A stretch of DNA of 64,000 bases from SHZI01 sp031395645 (GCA_031395645.1 JANNJM010000010.1:1-64000); one strand, 5' to 3'; counted from the stretch's first letter, positions 1 to 8,798 are shown. Numbers and translations are program-made. Notes: generated from the sequence alone by a model not told the origin.

Positions 1-87
1 AAAGGTACCGGACCTTAGTTGTTTGGATTCTTTAGTTGTTGGCAACGAATAACTAAAGAATCCAAACAACTAAGGTCCGGTACCTTT
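1..87. repeat. Perfect 37-bp inverted repeat with 13-nt spacer
   Basis: Positions 1-37 and 51-87 are exact reverse complements, separated by a 13-nt spacer (38-50). The outer part of each arm contains the imperfect palindrome AAGGTACCGGACCTT. Part of the right arm (49-57 and 68-86) recurs at 23649-23677, so this is a member of a dispersed repeat family rather than a unique hairpin. The element lies directly upstream of bioF. Because it sits exactly at the window edge, a fold-back assembly artefact is possible. A REP/MITE-like identity is inference. Confidence 0.85.
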
Positions 88-102
88 CGCTACACTACCC
101 CG

Positions 103-1260
103 GTGGCAGCGTTCGACGACCTCTCGACCACTCTCGGGGCGCTTGGCAGGCGGCAGCTGTATCGTCGCCGCCGGATCGTGGAGAGCCCGCCGGGTCGCGA
201 GGTCGTCGTCAATGGCCGGACGGTCCTGAACTTCTGCAGCAATGACTATCTCGGACTGGCAGCCGACCCGCGCGTCAAGGCCGCCTTCAAGACCGGCGTG
301 GACCGCTGGGGCGCCGGTGCGGGCGCTTCACACCTGGTCAGCGGGCACACCGCAGCCCATGAGGAGCTGGAAGAGGCGCTGGCGGACTTCACGCGTCGTC
401 CGCGGGCCCTGCTGTTCGGGAGCGGTTACGCCGCCAACCTCGGCACGATCAGCGCGCTGCTCGGACCCGGTGACCACGTCTTCGAGGACCGGCTGAATCA
501 CGCCTCTCTGCTTGACGGAGGCTGGCAAAGCCGGGCTCACTTCAACTGGTATGCCCATGGCGACCTAGACGACCTCGACGCGCGCCTGACCGAATGCGCA
601 GACTCAACCCGCCGCAAACTGATCGTCAGCGATGGCACCTTCAGCATGGACGGCGATGTCTGCCCGCTGGCCGGAATCGTCGCCACAGCCAAACAGCACG
701 AGGCCTGGCTGATGATCGACGATGCCCACGGCTGCGGCGTGCACGGCGCTGGCGGCTGCGGAGTGTTGGACCCGGCGGACAACGGCATCGAAGACGTCCG
801 GATTCTGGTAGGCACACTCAGCAAGGCCTTCGGTACGACAGGCGCCTTCGTGGCGGGCAGTGAGGCGCTGGTTGAGACCCTGATCCAGCGCGCCCGAAAT
901 TACATCTACAGCACAGCGCTGCCGTCCGCAGTGGCCGTCGCAACCCTCGAGAGTCTCCGGATCGCGCGCGCGGAAGAATGGCGACGCGAGCGGCTGCGGG
1001 AGCTGATTGCGCGCTTTCGGCACGGTGCCGCGCAACTCGGTCTCAGGCTGCTCCCGTCAGCAACCCCGATCCAGCCCATCATTGTTGGTGAGTCTGCACA
1101 TGCACTTGAGCGGAGCGCCGTGCTGGATGCGCGCGGCATCCTCGTGCCCGCGATCCGGCCGCCGACGGTGCCCGCCGGCACGGCCCGACTGCGGATTACG
1201 TTCTCGGCATTGCACGAGCCGGGTGACGTCGACCGTCTCCTCGAGGCCCTCGGGGTATGA
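103..1260 (+). CDS. bioF: 8-amino-7-oxononanoate synthase
   Basis: Cytosolic PLP enzyme of biotin synthesis that condenses pimeloyl-ACP/CoA with L-alanine to give KAPA. The sequence shows the alpha-oxoamine synthase fold throughout: the NDYLGLA motif near the N-terminus, the DDAHGCGVHG segment that holds the PLP-binding Asp and His, and the Schiff-base lysine in TLSKAFG (Lys241). The open frame extends upstream to 19, but that part is the inverted repeat. GTG 103 gives 385 aa, which matches the E. coli enzyme (384 aa), so it is preferred, although no clear ribosome site precedes it. The gene overlaps bioD by ATGA. bioB, bioC and bioH are not in the window. Confidence 0.93.
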   Translation: MAAFDDLSTTLGALGRRQLYRRRRIVESPPGREVVVNGRTVLNFCSNDYLGLAADPRVKAAFKTGVDRWGAGAGASHLVSGHTAAHEELEEALADFTRRPRALLFGSGYAANLGTISALLGPGDHVFEDRLNHASLLDGGWQSRAHFNWYAHGDLDDLDARLTECADSTRRKLIVSDGTFSMDGDVCPLAGIVATAKQHEAWLMIDDAHGCGVHGAGGCGVLDPADNGIEDVRILVGTLSKAFGTTGAFVAGSEALVETLIQRARNYIYSTALPSAVAVATLESLRIARAEEWRRERLRELIARFRHGAAQLGLRLLPSATPIQPIIVGESAHALERSAVLDARGILVPAIRPPTVPAGTARLRITFSALHEPGDVDRLLEALGV

Positions 1261-1949
1261 CACCAAGACGGTTTTTTGTGACGGGCACAGACACCGGCGT
1301 AGGCAAGACGCTCATTACGGCGGCGCTCCTGCTCAACGCCCGGGCCTTCGGCTTAAATGCGGTCGGCACAAAGCCAGTGTCTGCAGGCTGCCTGCGTGCC
1401 AACGGACAGCTCGTGAACGACGATGCACTAATGCTCCAGCGCTGCTCCAGCGTGCCGCTCGACTACGCCGAGATCAATCCGGTGGCCCTCGAGCCGGCAC
1501 TCGCACCGCACATCGCGGCCCGCCGGGCCGGGATCACGCTGCGGGCAGCCGGGCTTGCAGCCGCTGTCACGCGCGTCGCCGACCAGGGTCACGACGTGCT
1601 GCTGGTGGAAGGGGCGGGCGGCTGGCTTACGCCACTCAACGACACGGAGACCATGGCTGACGTGGCGGTGAAACTGGGCTACCCGGTGATCCTCGTGGTC
1701 AACATGCGGCTCGGCTGCCTGAATCACGCTTTGATGACGGCACAGGCCATCCAATCGATGGGCCTGTCATTGGCCGGCTGGGTGGCCAATTCGACCGGGC
1801 CGGTCATGGAGGCATTCGATGAGAATCTGCAGGCTCTGGCGCAGCGGCTGCCGGCGCTGCGGCTCGGATCTGTGCCGTACCTGGGCCCTTGCGCGGACTC
1901 CGGCCAGGTCAACGTCTGGCTCGACGGGACGAGCCTCTTTGGAGCGTAG
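1257..1949 (+). CDS. bioD: ATP-dependent dethiobiotin synthetase
   Basis: Converts 7,8-diaminopelargonate, CO2 and ATP to dethiobiotin in the cytosol. The P-loop GTDTGVGKT lies at residues 10-18, followed by the GTKPVSAG diaminopelargonate-binding region and the VEGAGGWLTPL motif near residue 120, all diagnostic for BioD. The 230-aa length is normal. The ATG overlaps the bioF stop (ATGA), so the two are translationally coupled. bioA lies 1.5 kb downstream behind an inserted TA module and a transporter. Confidence 0.94.
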   Translation: MTPRRFFVTGTDTGVGKTLITAALLLNARAFGLNAVGTKPVSAGCLRANGQLVNDDALMLQRCSSVPLDYAEINPVALEPALAPHIAARRAGITLRAAGLAAAVTRVADQGHDVLLVEGAGGWLTPLNDTETMADVAVKLGYPVILVVNMRLGCLNHALMTAQAIQSMGLSLAGWVANSTGPVMEAFDENLQALAQRLPALRLGSVPYLGPCADSGQVNVWLDGTSLFGA

Positions 1950-2062
1950 TAATGGCCCGTTTTTCCGGAGATGCGCTGGGTTCGTGGCTGGTCTGGAGGT
2001 TGTTTGTCCCCAAGACTGTGCCCCGGAGCTGGGCGGCGTGCTCGGCCCCGGGTTAGACTCCT

Positions 2063-2087
2063 CCTTACCATCTGGTATCTGGTAAGG
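2063..2087. promoter_or_regulatory. Palindromic operator candidate of the vapBC-like pair
   Basis: CCTTACCA (2063-2070) and TGGTAAGG (2080-2087) form a perfect 8-bp inverted repeat with a 9-nt spacer. It ends 15 bp before the antitoxin ATG and overlaps the ribosome site GGAAAGAG. TA antitoxins of this class usually repress their own operon through such palindromes; the assignment is inferred from position and symmetry. Confidence 0.55.
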
Positions 2088-2102
2088 AAAGAGTTGCAGC
2101 CC

Positions 2103-2312
2103 ATGTCATTTTCGACCATCACCAGCAAGGGGCAAACCACCATTCCAAAGAGCGTGCGCGATGCTGCTGGTTTGCAAGTCGGTGACCGGATCCATTTCAC
2201 GGTCCTGCCGGAGGGGACCATCATCATGCGCGCGAAGACCAGACGCATCCGGGATATCGGCAGCAGGCCGCCGACCCGTCGCCGCATCACGGTCGGACAG
2301 ATGAATCGCTAG
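2103..2312 (+). CDS. AbrB/SpoVT-family antitoxin (VapB-like)
   Basis: This 69-aa protein carries the AbrB swapped-hairpin DNA-binding signature at its N-terminus (TSKGQTTIPKSVRDAAGL) followed by a basic tail. It should neutralise the PIN toxin encoded 13 bp downstream and autorepress the pair. The ATG at 2103 is chosen because GGAAAGAG lies just upstream and the family starts immediately before the hairpin. The inverted repeat at 2063-2087 is the likely operator. The pair sits between bioD and the transporter, which suggests insertion into the biotin locus. Confidence 0.85.
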   Translation: MSFSTITSKGQTTIPKSVRDAAGLQVGDRIHFTVLPEGTIIMRAKTRRIRDIGSRPPTRRRITVGQMNR

Positions 2313-2325
2313 ACATGGCGGGCTC

Positions 2326-2721
2326 TTGCTCGGCGTAGACACCAACGTGCTGGTGCGCCTGCTGGTCCTCGATGACAGGGCCCAGACTCGTCGGGCACAG
2401 CAGATCGTCCAAGAGGCGCAAGACCGCGGGGACGTAGTCTGGGTCTCGCTACTTGTGCTCATTGAGACGGAGTGGGTCCTGCGGAGCCGCTATGGCCTCG
2501 ACAAGCTGGCCACGCTTAGCGTACTGGCTACGCTGCTCGAGACGGGGGAGCTCTCCTTTGAGGATGAGGCCGCCGTTGAGGAGGCCCTGTATAACTGGAG
2601 AAAAGCTCCCTGCGGTTTTGCCGATTGCCTCATCGTTGCCCACAATCGCCGTGCCGGGTGCGCGAGAACTGTTACCTTTGACAAGCACGCGGCGCGCCTG
2701 CCGGGCGGAGAGGCCGCCTGA
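2326..2721 (+). CDS. PIN-domain ribonuclease toxin (VapC-like)
   Basis: A 131-aa PIN domain. The acidic residues expected to bind metal in a PIN nuclease are all present: Asp5 (GVDTN), Glu47/Glu49 (IETEW), Asp100 (FADC) and Asp119 (TFDKHAA). The family cleaves RNA, often tRNA, and is held inactive by the antitoxin encoded just upstream. The start is TTG 2326, since the nearest ATG (2315) is in a frame that stops at once. The gene appears intact. The exact RNA target cannot be read from sequence. Confidence 0.87.
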   Translation: MLGVDTNVLVRLLVLDDRAQTRRAQQIVQEAQDRGDVVWVSLLVLIETEWVLRSRYGLDKLATLSVLATLLETGELSFEDEAAVEEALYNWRKAPCGFADCLIVAHNRRAGCARTVTFDKHAARLPGGEAA

Positions 2722-2726
2722 ACCGC

Positions 2727-3503
2727 GTGGAGTATTTTGCCTCAGACCTCCTGCTGATACTCGCTGCCGCCTTCGGCGCCGGCGTCATCGACTCCATGGT
2801 CGGTGGCGGTGGCCTGGTGCAGGTGCCGGCGCTGTTTGCGGTGTATCCGGCCACCCCGCCAGCCATACTGCTCGGCACCAACAAGCTGGCCAGCATTGTC
2901 GGCACGAGCAGTGCGGTGCTGCGTTTTGCCCGGCGCATACAGATTCCCTGGCGTACGCTGTTGCCACTGGTGCCGGTGGTGTTCCTCGGGGGCCTTGCCG
3001 GCGCCCTCGTGGCGACGCTCGTTCCGCCAGCAATCTTCCGCCCCCTGGTGCCCATCATGCTCGCCGTAGTGCTGGTCTATGTGGTGGCGCGGAAGGACCT
3101 TGGGGTCGCCCACGCGCCGCTTGCGCTCAGACGCAGCGCAATGCTGATGGCGGCGGCGTTGCTCGCCGTGGTCGGTTTCTATGACGGCTTTTTCGGTCCG
3201 GGCACCGGCAGCTTTATCATGCTGCTGTTGATCCGGCTCTACGGCTTCGACTTTATCCACTCTGCCGCCAGCGCGCGCGTGCTGAACGTGGCGGCCAATG
3301 CGGGGGGGCTCGTGTACTTCGCCAGCCAGCTGGAACTGCTCTGGCTGGTGGGTGGGCTGATGGCCGTGGCTAATGTGAGCGGCGCCCTGCTCGGCAGCAG
3401 CCTGGCGCTCAGGCACGGCAGCGGCTTCGTGCGGCGCGTGTTCATCGCTGTCGTCACGGTGTTGATTGCCCGAACGGCCTGGGATGCATACTTCGCCGCA
3501 TGA
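2727..3503 (+). CDS. TSUP (TauE/SafE, DUF81) family membrane transporter
   Basis: A 258-aa integral membrane protein with about eight hydrophobic segments and the TSUP hallmarks GVIDSMVGGGG near residue 20 and GFYDGFFGPGTGSF near residue 150. TSUP proteins move sulfite, sulfonates or other organic anions across the inner membrane; the substrate here is unknown. The start is GTG 2727, five bases after the toxin stop, and the stop overlaps the bioA ATG (ATGA). The tight coupling to bioA suggests co-transcription, but a role in biotin metabolism is only a guess. Confidence 0.88.
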   Translation: MEYFASDLLLILAAAFGAGVIDSMVGGGGLVQVPALFAVYPATPPAILLGTNKLASIVGTSSAVLRFARRIQIPWRTLLPLVPVVFLGGLAGALVATLVPPAIFRPLVPIMLAVVLVYVVARKDLGVAHAPLALRRSAMLMAAALLAVVGFYDGFFGPGTGSFIMLLLIRLYGFDFIHSAASARVLNVAANAGGLVYFASQLELLWLVGGLMAVANVSGALLGSSLALRHGSGFVRRVFIAVVTVLIARTAWDAYFAA

Positions 3504-4783
3504 ATTCCTTCGATCGCGACCACCTCTGGCATCCCTACACCTCCATGACGGCACCCCTGCCGGCTTACGAGGTGGCCTCGGCCAGTGGCGTGCGTATCAC
3601 GCTAAAAGACGGCCGCGAACTGATCGATGGCATGGCGTCCTGGTGGTGCGTGATCCACGGCTACAACCACCCGGAGCTGAACCGGGCCATCGAGGACCAG
3701 CTGAAGCGCACAGCCCACGTGATGTTCGGCGGGCTCACGCACGAGCCCGCAATCGCGCTGGGCAAGCTGCTCGTCAGTCTCACGCCGGAGCCGCTCCAGC
3801 ACGTGTTCTTCAGCGACTCCGGGTCCGTAGCCGTCGAGGTGGCGATCAAGATGGCCCTGCAGTACTGGCAGGCACGCGGCCGGCCTGCCAAGTCCCGCCT
3901 GCTGACGATTCGCGGCGGGTACCACGGCGATACGTTTGGCGCGATGGCGGTCTGCGATCCCGTGAACGGCATGCACCAGCTGTTTAAGGGCGTACTCCCG
4001 GCACACCTGTTTGCGCCGCGCCCGGAGTCGCGCTTCGGAGCGCCGCTGGCCGCGGGCGACCTCGACGGGTTTGAGCAGCTGCTGGTAACCAACAGGAACG
4101 ACCTGGCGGCTGTCATTCTCGAGCCGATCGTGCAGGGCGCGGGCGGTATGTGGTTCTACTCGGCAGACTACCTGCGCGGCGTGGCCGCACTCTGTCGCCG
4201 GCATGCGGTGCTGCTGATCGCCGACGAGATTGCCACCGGATTCGGCCGCACGGGCAAGCTCTTCGCCTGCCAGCACGCGGGCGTGACGCCAGACATTCTG
4301 TGCCTTGGCAAGGCCTTGACGGGCGGCTACCTGAGTCTGGCGGCGACACTGGCCAGTACCGAGGTCGCGGACGGCATCTCGGCTGCTGGCGGCGTGCTGA
4401 TGCACGGTCCGACCTTCATGGCGAATCCGCTGGCGACCGCAGTTGCCGGCAGGAGTATAGAGCTGCTGCTGGCGAGTCCGTGGCAGGAGCGCATTGCGGG
4501 CCTGGAGTTGCAGTTGCGCCGGGAGCTGGGCGTGTACGCCACGCATCCGGCGGTTGCGGAGGTGCGGGTTCTGGGCGGGATCGGTGTGGTGGAGATGCGC
4601 GAGTCCGTCGACGTGGCCGTTCTGCAAAAGCTGTTTGTGGAGCGGGGCGTGTGGATCCGCCCCTTCGGCCGGCTGATCTACCTGATGCCGCCCTACGTTA
4701 TCGGCTCGGCCGACCTTACCACGCTCACCCGCGCCGTAGGAGCCGCTGTAGGAGCGGCTTCAGCCGCGACCTCCGGCCCCTGA
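3500..4783 (+). CDS. bioA: Adenosylmethionine-8-amino-7-oxononanoate aminotransferase
   Basis: PLP transaminase that turns KAPA into DAPA using S-adenosylmethionine as amino donor. It shows the BioA N-terminus HLWHPYTSM, the MASWWCVIHGY substrate loop, DEIATGFGRTG (PLP-binding Asp) and the Schiff-base lysine Lys271 in CLGKALTGG. At 427 aa it has normal length. The last 15 or so residues (an Ala/Gly-rich tail) are encoded by a REP element at 4736-4771, so the native C-terminus has been replaced by repeat DNA; this tail lies outside the catalytic core. Confidence 0.94.
   Translation: MNSFDRDHLWHPYTSMTAPLPAYEVASASGVRITLKDGRELIDGMASWWCVIHGYNHPELNRAIEDQLKRTAHVMFGGLTHEPAIALGKLLVSLTPEPLQHVFFSDSGSVAVEVAIKMALQYWQARGRPAKSRLLTIRGGYHGDTFGAMAVCDPVNGMHQLFKGVLPAHLFAPRPESRFGAPLAAGDLDGFEQLLVTNRNDLAAVILEPIVQGAGGMWFYSADYLRGVAALCRRHAVLLIADEIATGFGRTGKLFACQHAGVTPDILCLGKALTGGYLSLAATLASTEVADGISAAGGVLMHGPTFMANPLATAVAGRSIELLLASPWQERIAGLELQLRRELGVYATHPAVAEVRVLGGIGVVEMRESVDVAVLQKLFVERGVWIRPFGRLIYLMPPYVIGSADLTTLTRAVGAAVGAASAATSGP
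4736..4771 (+). repeat. REP element in the 3' end of bioA
   Basis: The core GTAGGAGCGGCTTCAGCC (from 4748) contains the small hairpin GCGGCT-TC-AGCCGC. A shorter partial copy, GTAGGAGCCGC, precedes it at 4736. The same family occurs at 15393-15494 and 49603-49625 (there with GCGCCTTCAGGCGC hairpins). Here it is translated as the last residues of BioA. Confidence 0.8.
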
Positions 4784-4864
4784 CCAGGCCAGCCCGTCGG
4801 TCGCCCCGCCAGTCAGACTCACCTATCATTGCGTCCGTAAATCTCATTGCAGGCAACGTCACCA

Positions 4865-6043
4865 ATGGACAGAGATACCGCCGTCCGGATGGGCCAGCAG
4901 GCCATCAAGGCGAAGAACAGGCGCCTGGTCGATGCCGTTCTGACGCTCAAAGCAGCCAGGGAACGGAGCCCGCCCAGCGCAAAACCTGTCAATGAGCTGC
5001 CACTCGTCGCCGTGACCTGCGCCACCGGCTGGGAGTGCTATGCAATCGTCGAGGAACTGACGAAGACCCGGAGGTTTCGGGTGCGGGCGCTCTACCGCAC
5101 GCCGGGTACCCAGGCGGCTGCCCGGCTGGAAGCGCTGCTCAAGAAAACTGACGCCGAGCACCCCGGCTTGCTCGCGTTGCAATCCGGCGTCGACATGAAT
5201 TCCGAAGCAACCCTGACTAAGGCTTTCAGTGATTGTACGGGCGTCGTGCTCTACCTCACGGCGAACACGAGTAAAGCCGGGAAGATCACCAATCACGGCA
5301 ACGATCCTAAGGGCGGCTGCGCGGCCGTGATGCGCCAGGCCGTCGCAGCGCTCGGTGCTCTCAAGGCCAACCCTTCCGTCAAGCAGGTCATCACGCTGAT
5401 ATTTCCGACGGACAAGGTCAGTGATTTCGTTGGCGATGTGCCAATGACACCCTGGTGGATCCGGCAGAAGCTGCGCATTTCTGATTTTCTGCGCGGCGAG
5501 GGCGTCAACGTCACCTGTATCCACCGCCCGGCCTACTACTACGCGATGCATCGCGTGGACTACACGGCCCAGGTCCACATCCGGGGTGATTCCGCGCTGT
5601 CGAAAACGATGATTCGGGAAAACAATATCCCCGGCATCAACAAGCCCGATTTCCTCGTCAACTGGATCGACGTGCGCGACGTAGGAAAGTGGGTTGGCAC
5701 CTGCTTTGAGTATCCGGAGGTGTTCTTGAACGAGAACTTCTCCATTGCGTCGTCCGCCGTGACGGGCCATCAGCTCGTGGCGATTGCTGAAAAAAGCAAC
5801 CGGCACGGCACCCGGTTCCGGTACCGGCCATTTCCCATGTGGCTGATGAAGACGCTCAGCGTGTTCACCGACGAGGTGGTCTATCCCCTGCGTTACGCGC
5901 AGTGGTACAACGACGCCGGCAACGGCTACGACTTCGCATCCAACGAGGATCTCGCCGACCTGGAGCGCATCCATCCGCTGTGGTCGTTTGAGAAGGAACT
6001 GGAGTTCTGGGGGATCAACGATATCAAGCCGCGGAAGGCCTAG
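4865..6043 (+). CDS. NmrA-like NAD(P)-binding Rossmann protein
   Basis: About 392 aa. After a basic N-terminal segment of about 45 residues comes a Rossmann entry VAVTCATGWECYAIVEEL, a variant of the NmrA/atypical-SDR glycine motif, then a long NmrA-like body with VNWIDVRDVGKWV and a C-terminal WSFEKELEFWGI. NmrA-like proteins act as redox-sensing regulators or as reductases; the altered glycine motif leaves dinucleotide binding uncertain. ATG 4865 is preferred to the upstream TTG 4847. Neighbours give no pathway hint. Confidence 0.7.
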   Translation: MDRDTAVRMGQQAIKAKNRRLVDAVLTLKAARERSPPSAKPVNELPLVAVTCATGWECYAIVEELTKTRRFRVRALYRTPGTQAAARLEALLKKTDAEHPGLLALQSGVDMNSEATLTKAFSDCTGVVLYLTANTSKAGKITNHGNDPKGGCAAVMRQAVAALGALKANPSVKQVITLIFPTDKVSDFVGDVPMTPWWIRQKLRISDFLRGEGVNVTCIHRPAYYYAMHRVDYTAQVHIRGDSALSKTMIRENNIPGINKPDFLVNWIDVRDVGKWVGTCFEYPEVFLNENFSIASSAVTGHQLVAIAEKSNRHGTRFRYRPFPMWLMKTLSVFTDEVVYPLRYAQWYNDAGNGYDFASNEDLADLERIHPLWSFEKELEFWGINDIKPRKA

Positions 6044-6077
6044 GTTCCGCGGCGCGGAGCGCAGTGCGCCTTCACTG

Positions 6078-8445
6078 CTAGCGCGCGTCCCCTGCAGAAG
6101 ATCGGCGTCGCCCGAGGCACTGCAAGAACCGGCGCTCGAGATCGTCGTGCACCGCGGGCGCCACGGCGCCGAGGCCGAGCCACTCGAGCCGCATGGCCTC
6201 CCAGTCGCGATCGTCCACTCGCCGAGCCTGACCCAGGCCCTGGCGAAGCAACTCCATCTCGTGATTGCGCCGCAAGCCCGCATCCTCGGGAGGTGTTGCG
6301 GCTGCGCTCAGGATCTCGGCGTGGACACACAACGTGCGCAACGCCAGTTCGCGAGCCGCGTCGTTCGCCGTCGCGAACTCGGCCGAGTCTGTCCGTGCCA
6401 GAGACTGTCGCAACGCCTGCAGCGTACCTTTGTTCGGCCAGCGCGGGACGCCAGCGCGGGACGCCCGCGATGAACGCGCCGGCTGCATTGCGGAGGGCTT
6501 CGCGTTCGGCGCTGGTTGCGCTTTGAATCACGGCGCGCTGGTAGGCGCGCACGTGACGGGCGGCCGCGAGGACGTTGGTTTCGGTGGCTTCGGCGGCCCG
6601 TTGCTCCAGTCCGGCCAGCAGCGCCGCATAGCGTGCCATAGCCCGCTGGAAGCGGTCGCGCAGACCTCGTGTCTCCGCGAGCGGCAGGTCACCGATGGCG
6701 GCGAATGCAGCCTGCCACTCAACCAGTTTCGCCTGGCCGGACGGGCGGTCCGCCGGTGCCTCGAGGCTCGCCTGTTCGATCTGCCCGCACAACGCCACGG
6801 CCTGGGTCTTCGCCAGTTCCAGCATTGCCGACTGCTGGGCGAATGCCTGCTGGCGGCGTTCGTAGACTGCATTACACGCCGTGCGGAACTCCGTCCACAG
6901 TACCTGAGACTGGGCGTGCGGCACCGGGCCGGTGCTCTTCCAGTGTGTCTGCAGGCGCTTCACCTCGTCGACAGCCAGTGACATGTCCGCAGCCGTCGCG
7001 AGTTGCTGCGCCCGCGCGATCAGCGACTGCTTCTCTGCGGCGTTGCGCGCGTGCCAGGCATTCAGTCGGGCGCGTAGTCGGTCCAGCGCACGGTAAAACT
7101 CAGCCTCGACGGGACGACCGGCGTCGCGATCGACCGGCACGTGGCTGCGCCAGTCCTGTGGTGCCTGGCGCAGCACGTGCGCGATCAGTGGGTGATCGGG
7201 CCGCTCCGCATCGAGCCCCGCTTCGACGGCCAGCACGCGCCCAAGCACCTGCCTGCGGCTGTCGAGGTTCGCGCGACGCATCGCAGCCTGGGCCGCGAAA
7301 TACGCCTGGCAGGGCTGGAAGGCCGCCTGGTACGCCCGCTCAAACCGTTCCACCTCGGTCCCTACGTCGACCGCGATGCCCTTGTTGATCGTTCGCCATT
7401 CCTGCCGGAGCGCCCGGATGTGTTCCGCCAGTGCCTCGGGCTCTTCGTCCGCGCCAATCAGTGCCTCCAACTCCTCGATCAGCTCGAGGCGCTTCGGCGC
7501 AGCGGCGTAGTCTTTCCACTGTCGCAGCTCGTTCAGGCGAGCGTCGAGCTGCTCCAGGCTGCGCGCGAGGTGTGACGGGAGTGCGGGGGCGCCTGGCAGC
7601 GCTGCGTCGATCGACTGGCGGAACCGTGCAGCCTTGCGCGTGTCTCCCCGGTGCAGGGCGGCGCCGCTTAAGCGGATCAGGCTGGCGATCTCGATCTGGA
7701 CCTGTGCTTCTGCGGCGTGCAGATCAGTGCGTGCCTGGGCATCTGCCGTGCGGGCCTGTTCCGCGGCGGCCTGCGCGCTCGCATCGGCGGCAGCCTGCTC
7801 CGCGGCCTGCTCTGCTGCGGCCTGGCGCAGCGCCTGCTGTTGCGCCTCCAGCGCGCTCGCCCGCGCCTCGTCCGCATCGCGCAGGGCGACCAGACGTGCG
7901 ACCTCGCGTTCATGCACGGCGATGTTTTCGAGGCAACGCTCGAGCGCGTGGTGGCCACGCTGACTGACCCCGGCGTCGAGCGTGACCGGCAACGCCTGCC
8001 AACGTGCGGTCAACGCTGACAGCGTGGCCGTGTAGAGGGCGTCGTGCGTGCGGGTGCCGTGCTGTTCGATCAACGCGCACAGGGCATCGGCCTCGCGAGC
8101 GGCTTGTTCCACGTTACGCTGCCCGGCCAGCAGCGCGTCAGTCCGCTCCCTGATGAGCTTGTACGCCGCTTTGTCCCTGCCGCGCAGGCGTGGCAACAGG
8201 TCGTGCCACAGCGCGGGATCATTGATCGCCGCTGCGGCCGCCTGCCGCACGCGGGTCGTCGGCCCGCCGACGGCCAGGCGGGCGAGTTCGGCGGGTTCCA
8301 TGGAGCCCGAGGCGATCGTACGCAACAGTTGCTCGTGCTCAGTCGGATCGACCGCGGGCGTGGGTTCAATCGGTGGCGTTGCCGCGACGGGCCGTGGCGG
8401 CGCGGCCGGGGCGTTGCGGAAAAGGCGCGATAGCAGCTTCATCAT
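6078..8445 (-). pseudogene. DUF349 protein, frameshifted by a 13-bp duplication
   Basis: A long, Ala/Gln/Glu-rich helical protein with DUF349-type repeats (for example EVKRLQTHWKSTGPVPHAQ) and a coiled-coil stretch around residues 170-220. From the ATG at 8445 or 8442 the frame is normal to about position 6450. There a 13-bp perfect tandem duplication shifts translation into an Arg/Gly-rich unrelated frame ending at 6040. Removing one copy restores the family-like C-terminus (...VPRWPNKGTLQALRQ..., then a region rich in LRTLCVHAEIL) and a stop at 6078. DUF349 proteins are often linked to envelope or ribosome stress, but the function is not established. Confidence 0.75.
6437..6462. repeat. 13-bp perfect tandem duplication in the DUF349 gene
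   Basis: GCCAGCGCGGGAC occurs twice back to back (6437-6449, 6450-6462). Thirteen bases is not a multiple of three, so the duplication accounts exactly for the frameshift in the gene. It could be a strand-slippage event, a phase-variable switch or an assembly error. Confidence 0.9.
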
Positions 8446-8518
8446 TGAAAATGATACAGGATCATCGTTGCAGTATCGGGCGTGGCAGCAGGCAGAAGCC
8501 ACGTGGTCTTCGCGCCGT

Positions 8519-8684
8519 TCAGTTGATGGAGGAGGTGAGGTCCTGCCTGAGATTCTGCAGATCAGACTTGGTTGCGATAGTCGTGCCCATGTCCCGCTCC
8601 ATGGCAGTCCACCACTGCCCGAGCCTTGTCGTTCGGGACGTGAATACTTACGAGGGCAGCATACAGCGAGTAAAAATAATCCAT
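8519..8684 (-). pseudogene. Decayed small coiled-coil protein gene (DUF1640-like)
   Basis: Reading from ATG 8684 on the minus strand gives MDYFYSLYAALVSIHVPNDK and then ARAVVD. A one-base shift in GACTGCCATG then continues as AMERDMGTTIATKSDLQNLR followed by QDLTSSIN and a TGA at 8519. Both halves match the style of small 'ATKSDL...LRQEL' coiled-coil membrane-anchored proteins common in Proteobacteria, and the C-terminal coiled coil and TM segment are missing. The family assignment is from memory of the pattern. The fragment lies in the 380-bp gap between the DUF349 gene and the TA pair. Confidence 0.5.
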
Positions 8685-8782
8685 GGGGAACAAGCAACTC
8701 CGTGGCGACCGCGAGAACTGTGATGGTCCGATGCTCACTGTTTTCGTTACCTCTTCGCCGACCAGGGCCTTGCTTTCGAAGT

Positions 8783-8798
8783 TATAACGGTTGTTATA
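8783..8798. promoter_or_regulatory. Operator/promoter candidate of the AbrB-Doc pair
   Basis: TATAAC and GTTATA form a perfect inverted repeat with a GGTT spacer. It overlaps a TATACT (8795-8800) that resembles a -10 box, with TTGCTT (8770-8775) as a weak -35. It lies 28 bp before the antitoxin ATG, a typical autoregulatory site for a TA operon. Confidence 0.45.

Noticed and set aside
19..102. An N-terminal extension of BioF reading through the inverted repeat
   Set aside because: The extra residues are encoded by the repeat arms and are absent from the family; GTG 103 gives the normal length.
4859..6283. A long open frame of 474 codons on the minus strand opposite the NmrA-like gene
   Set aside because: It is the antisense shadow of a clearly coding gene in GC-rich DNA; its translation is His/Arg/Gly-rich without any family pattern.
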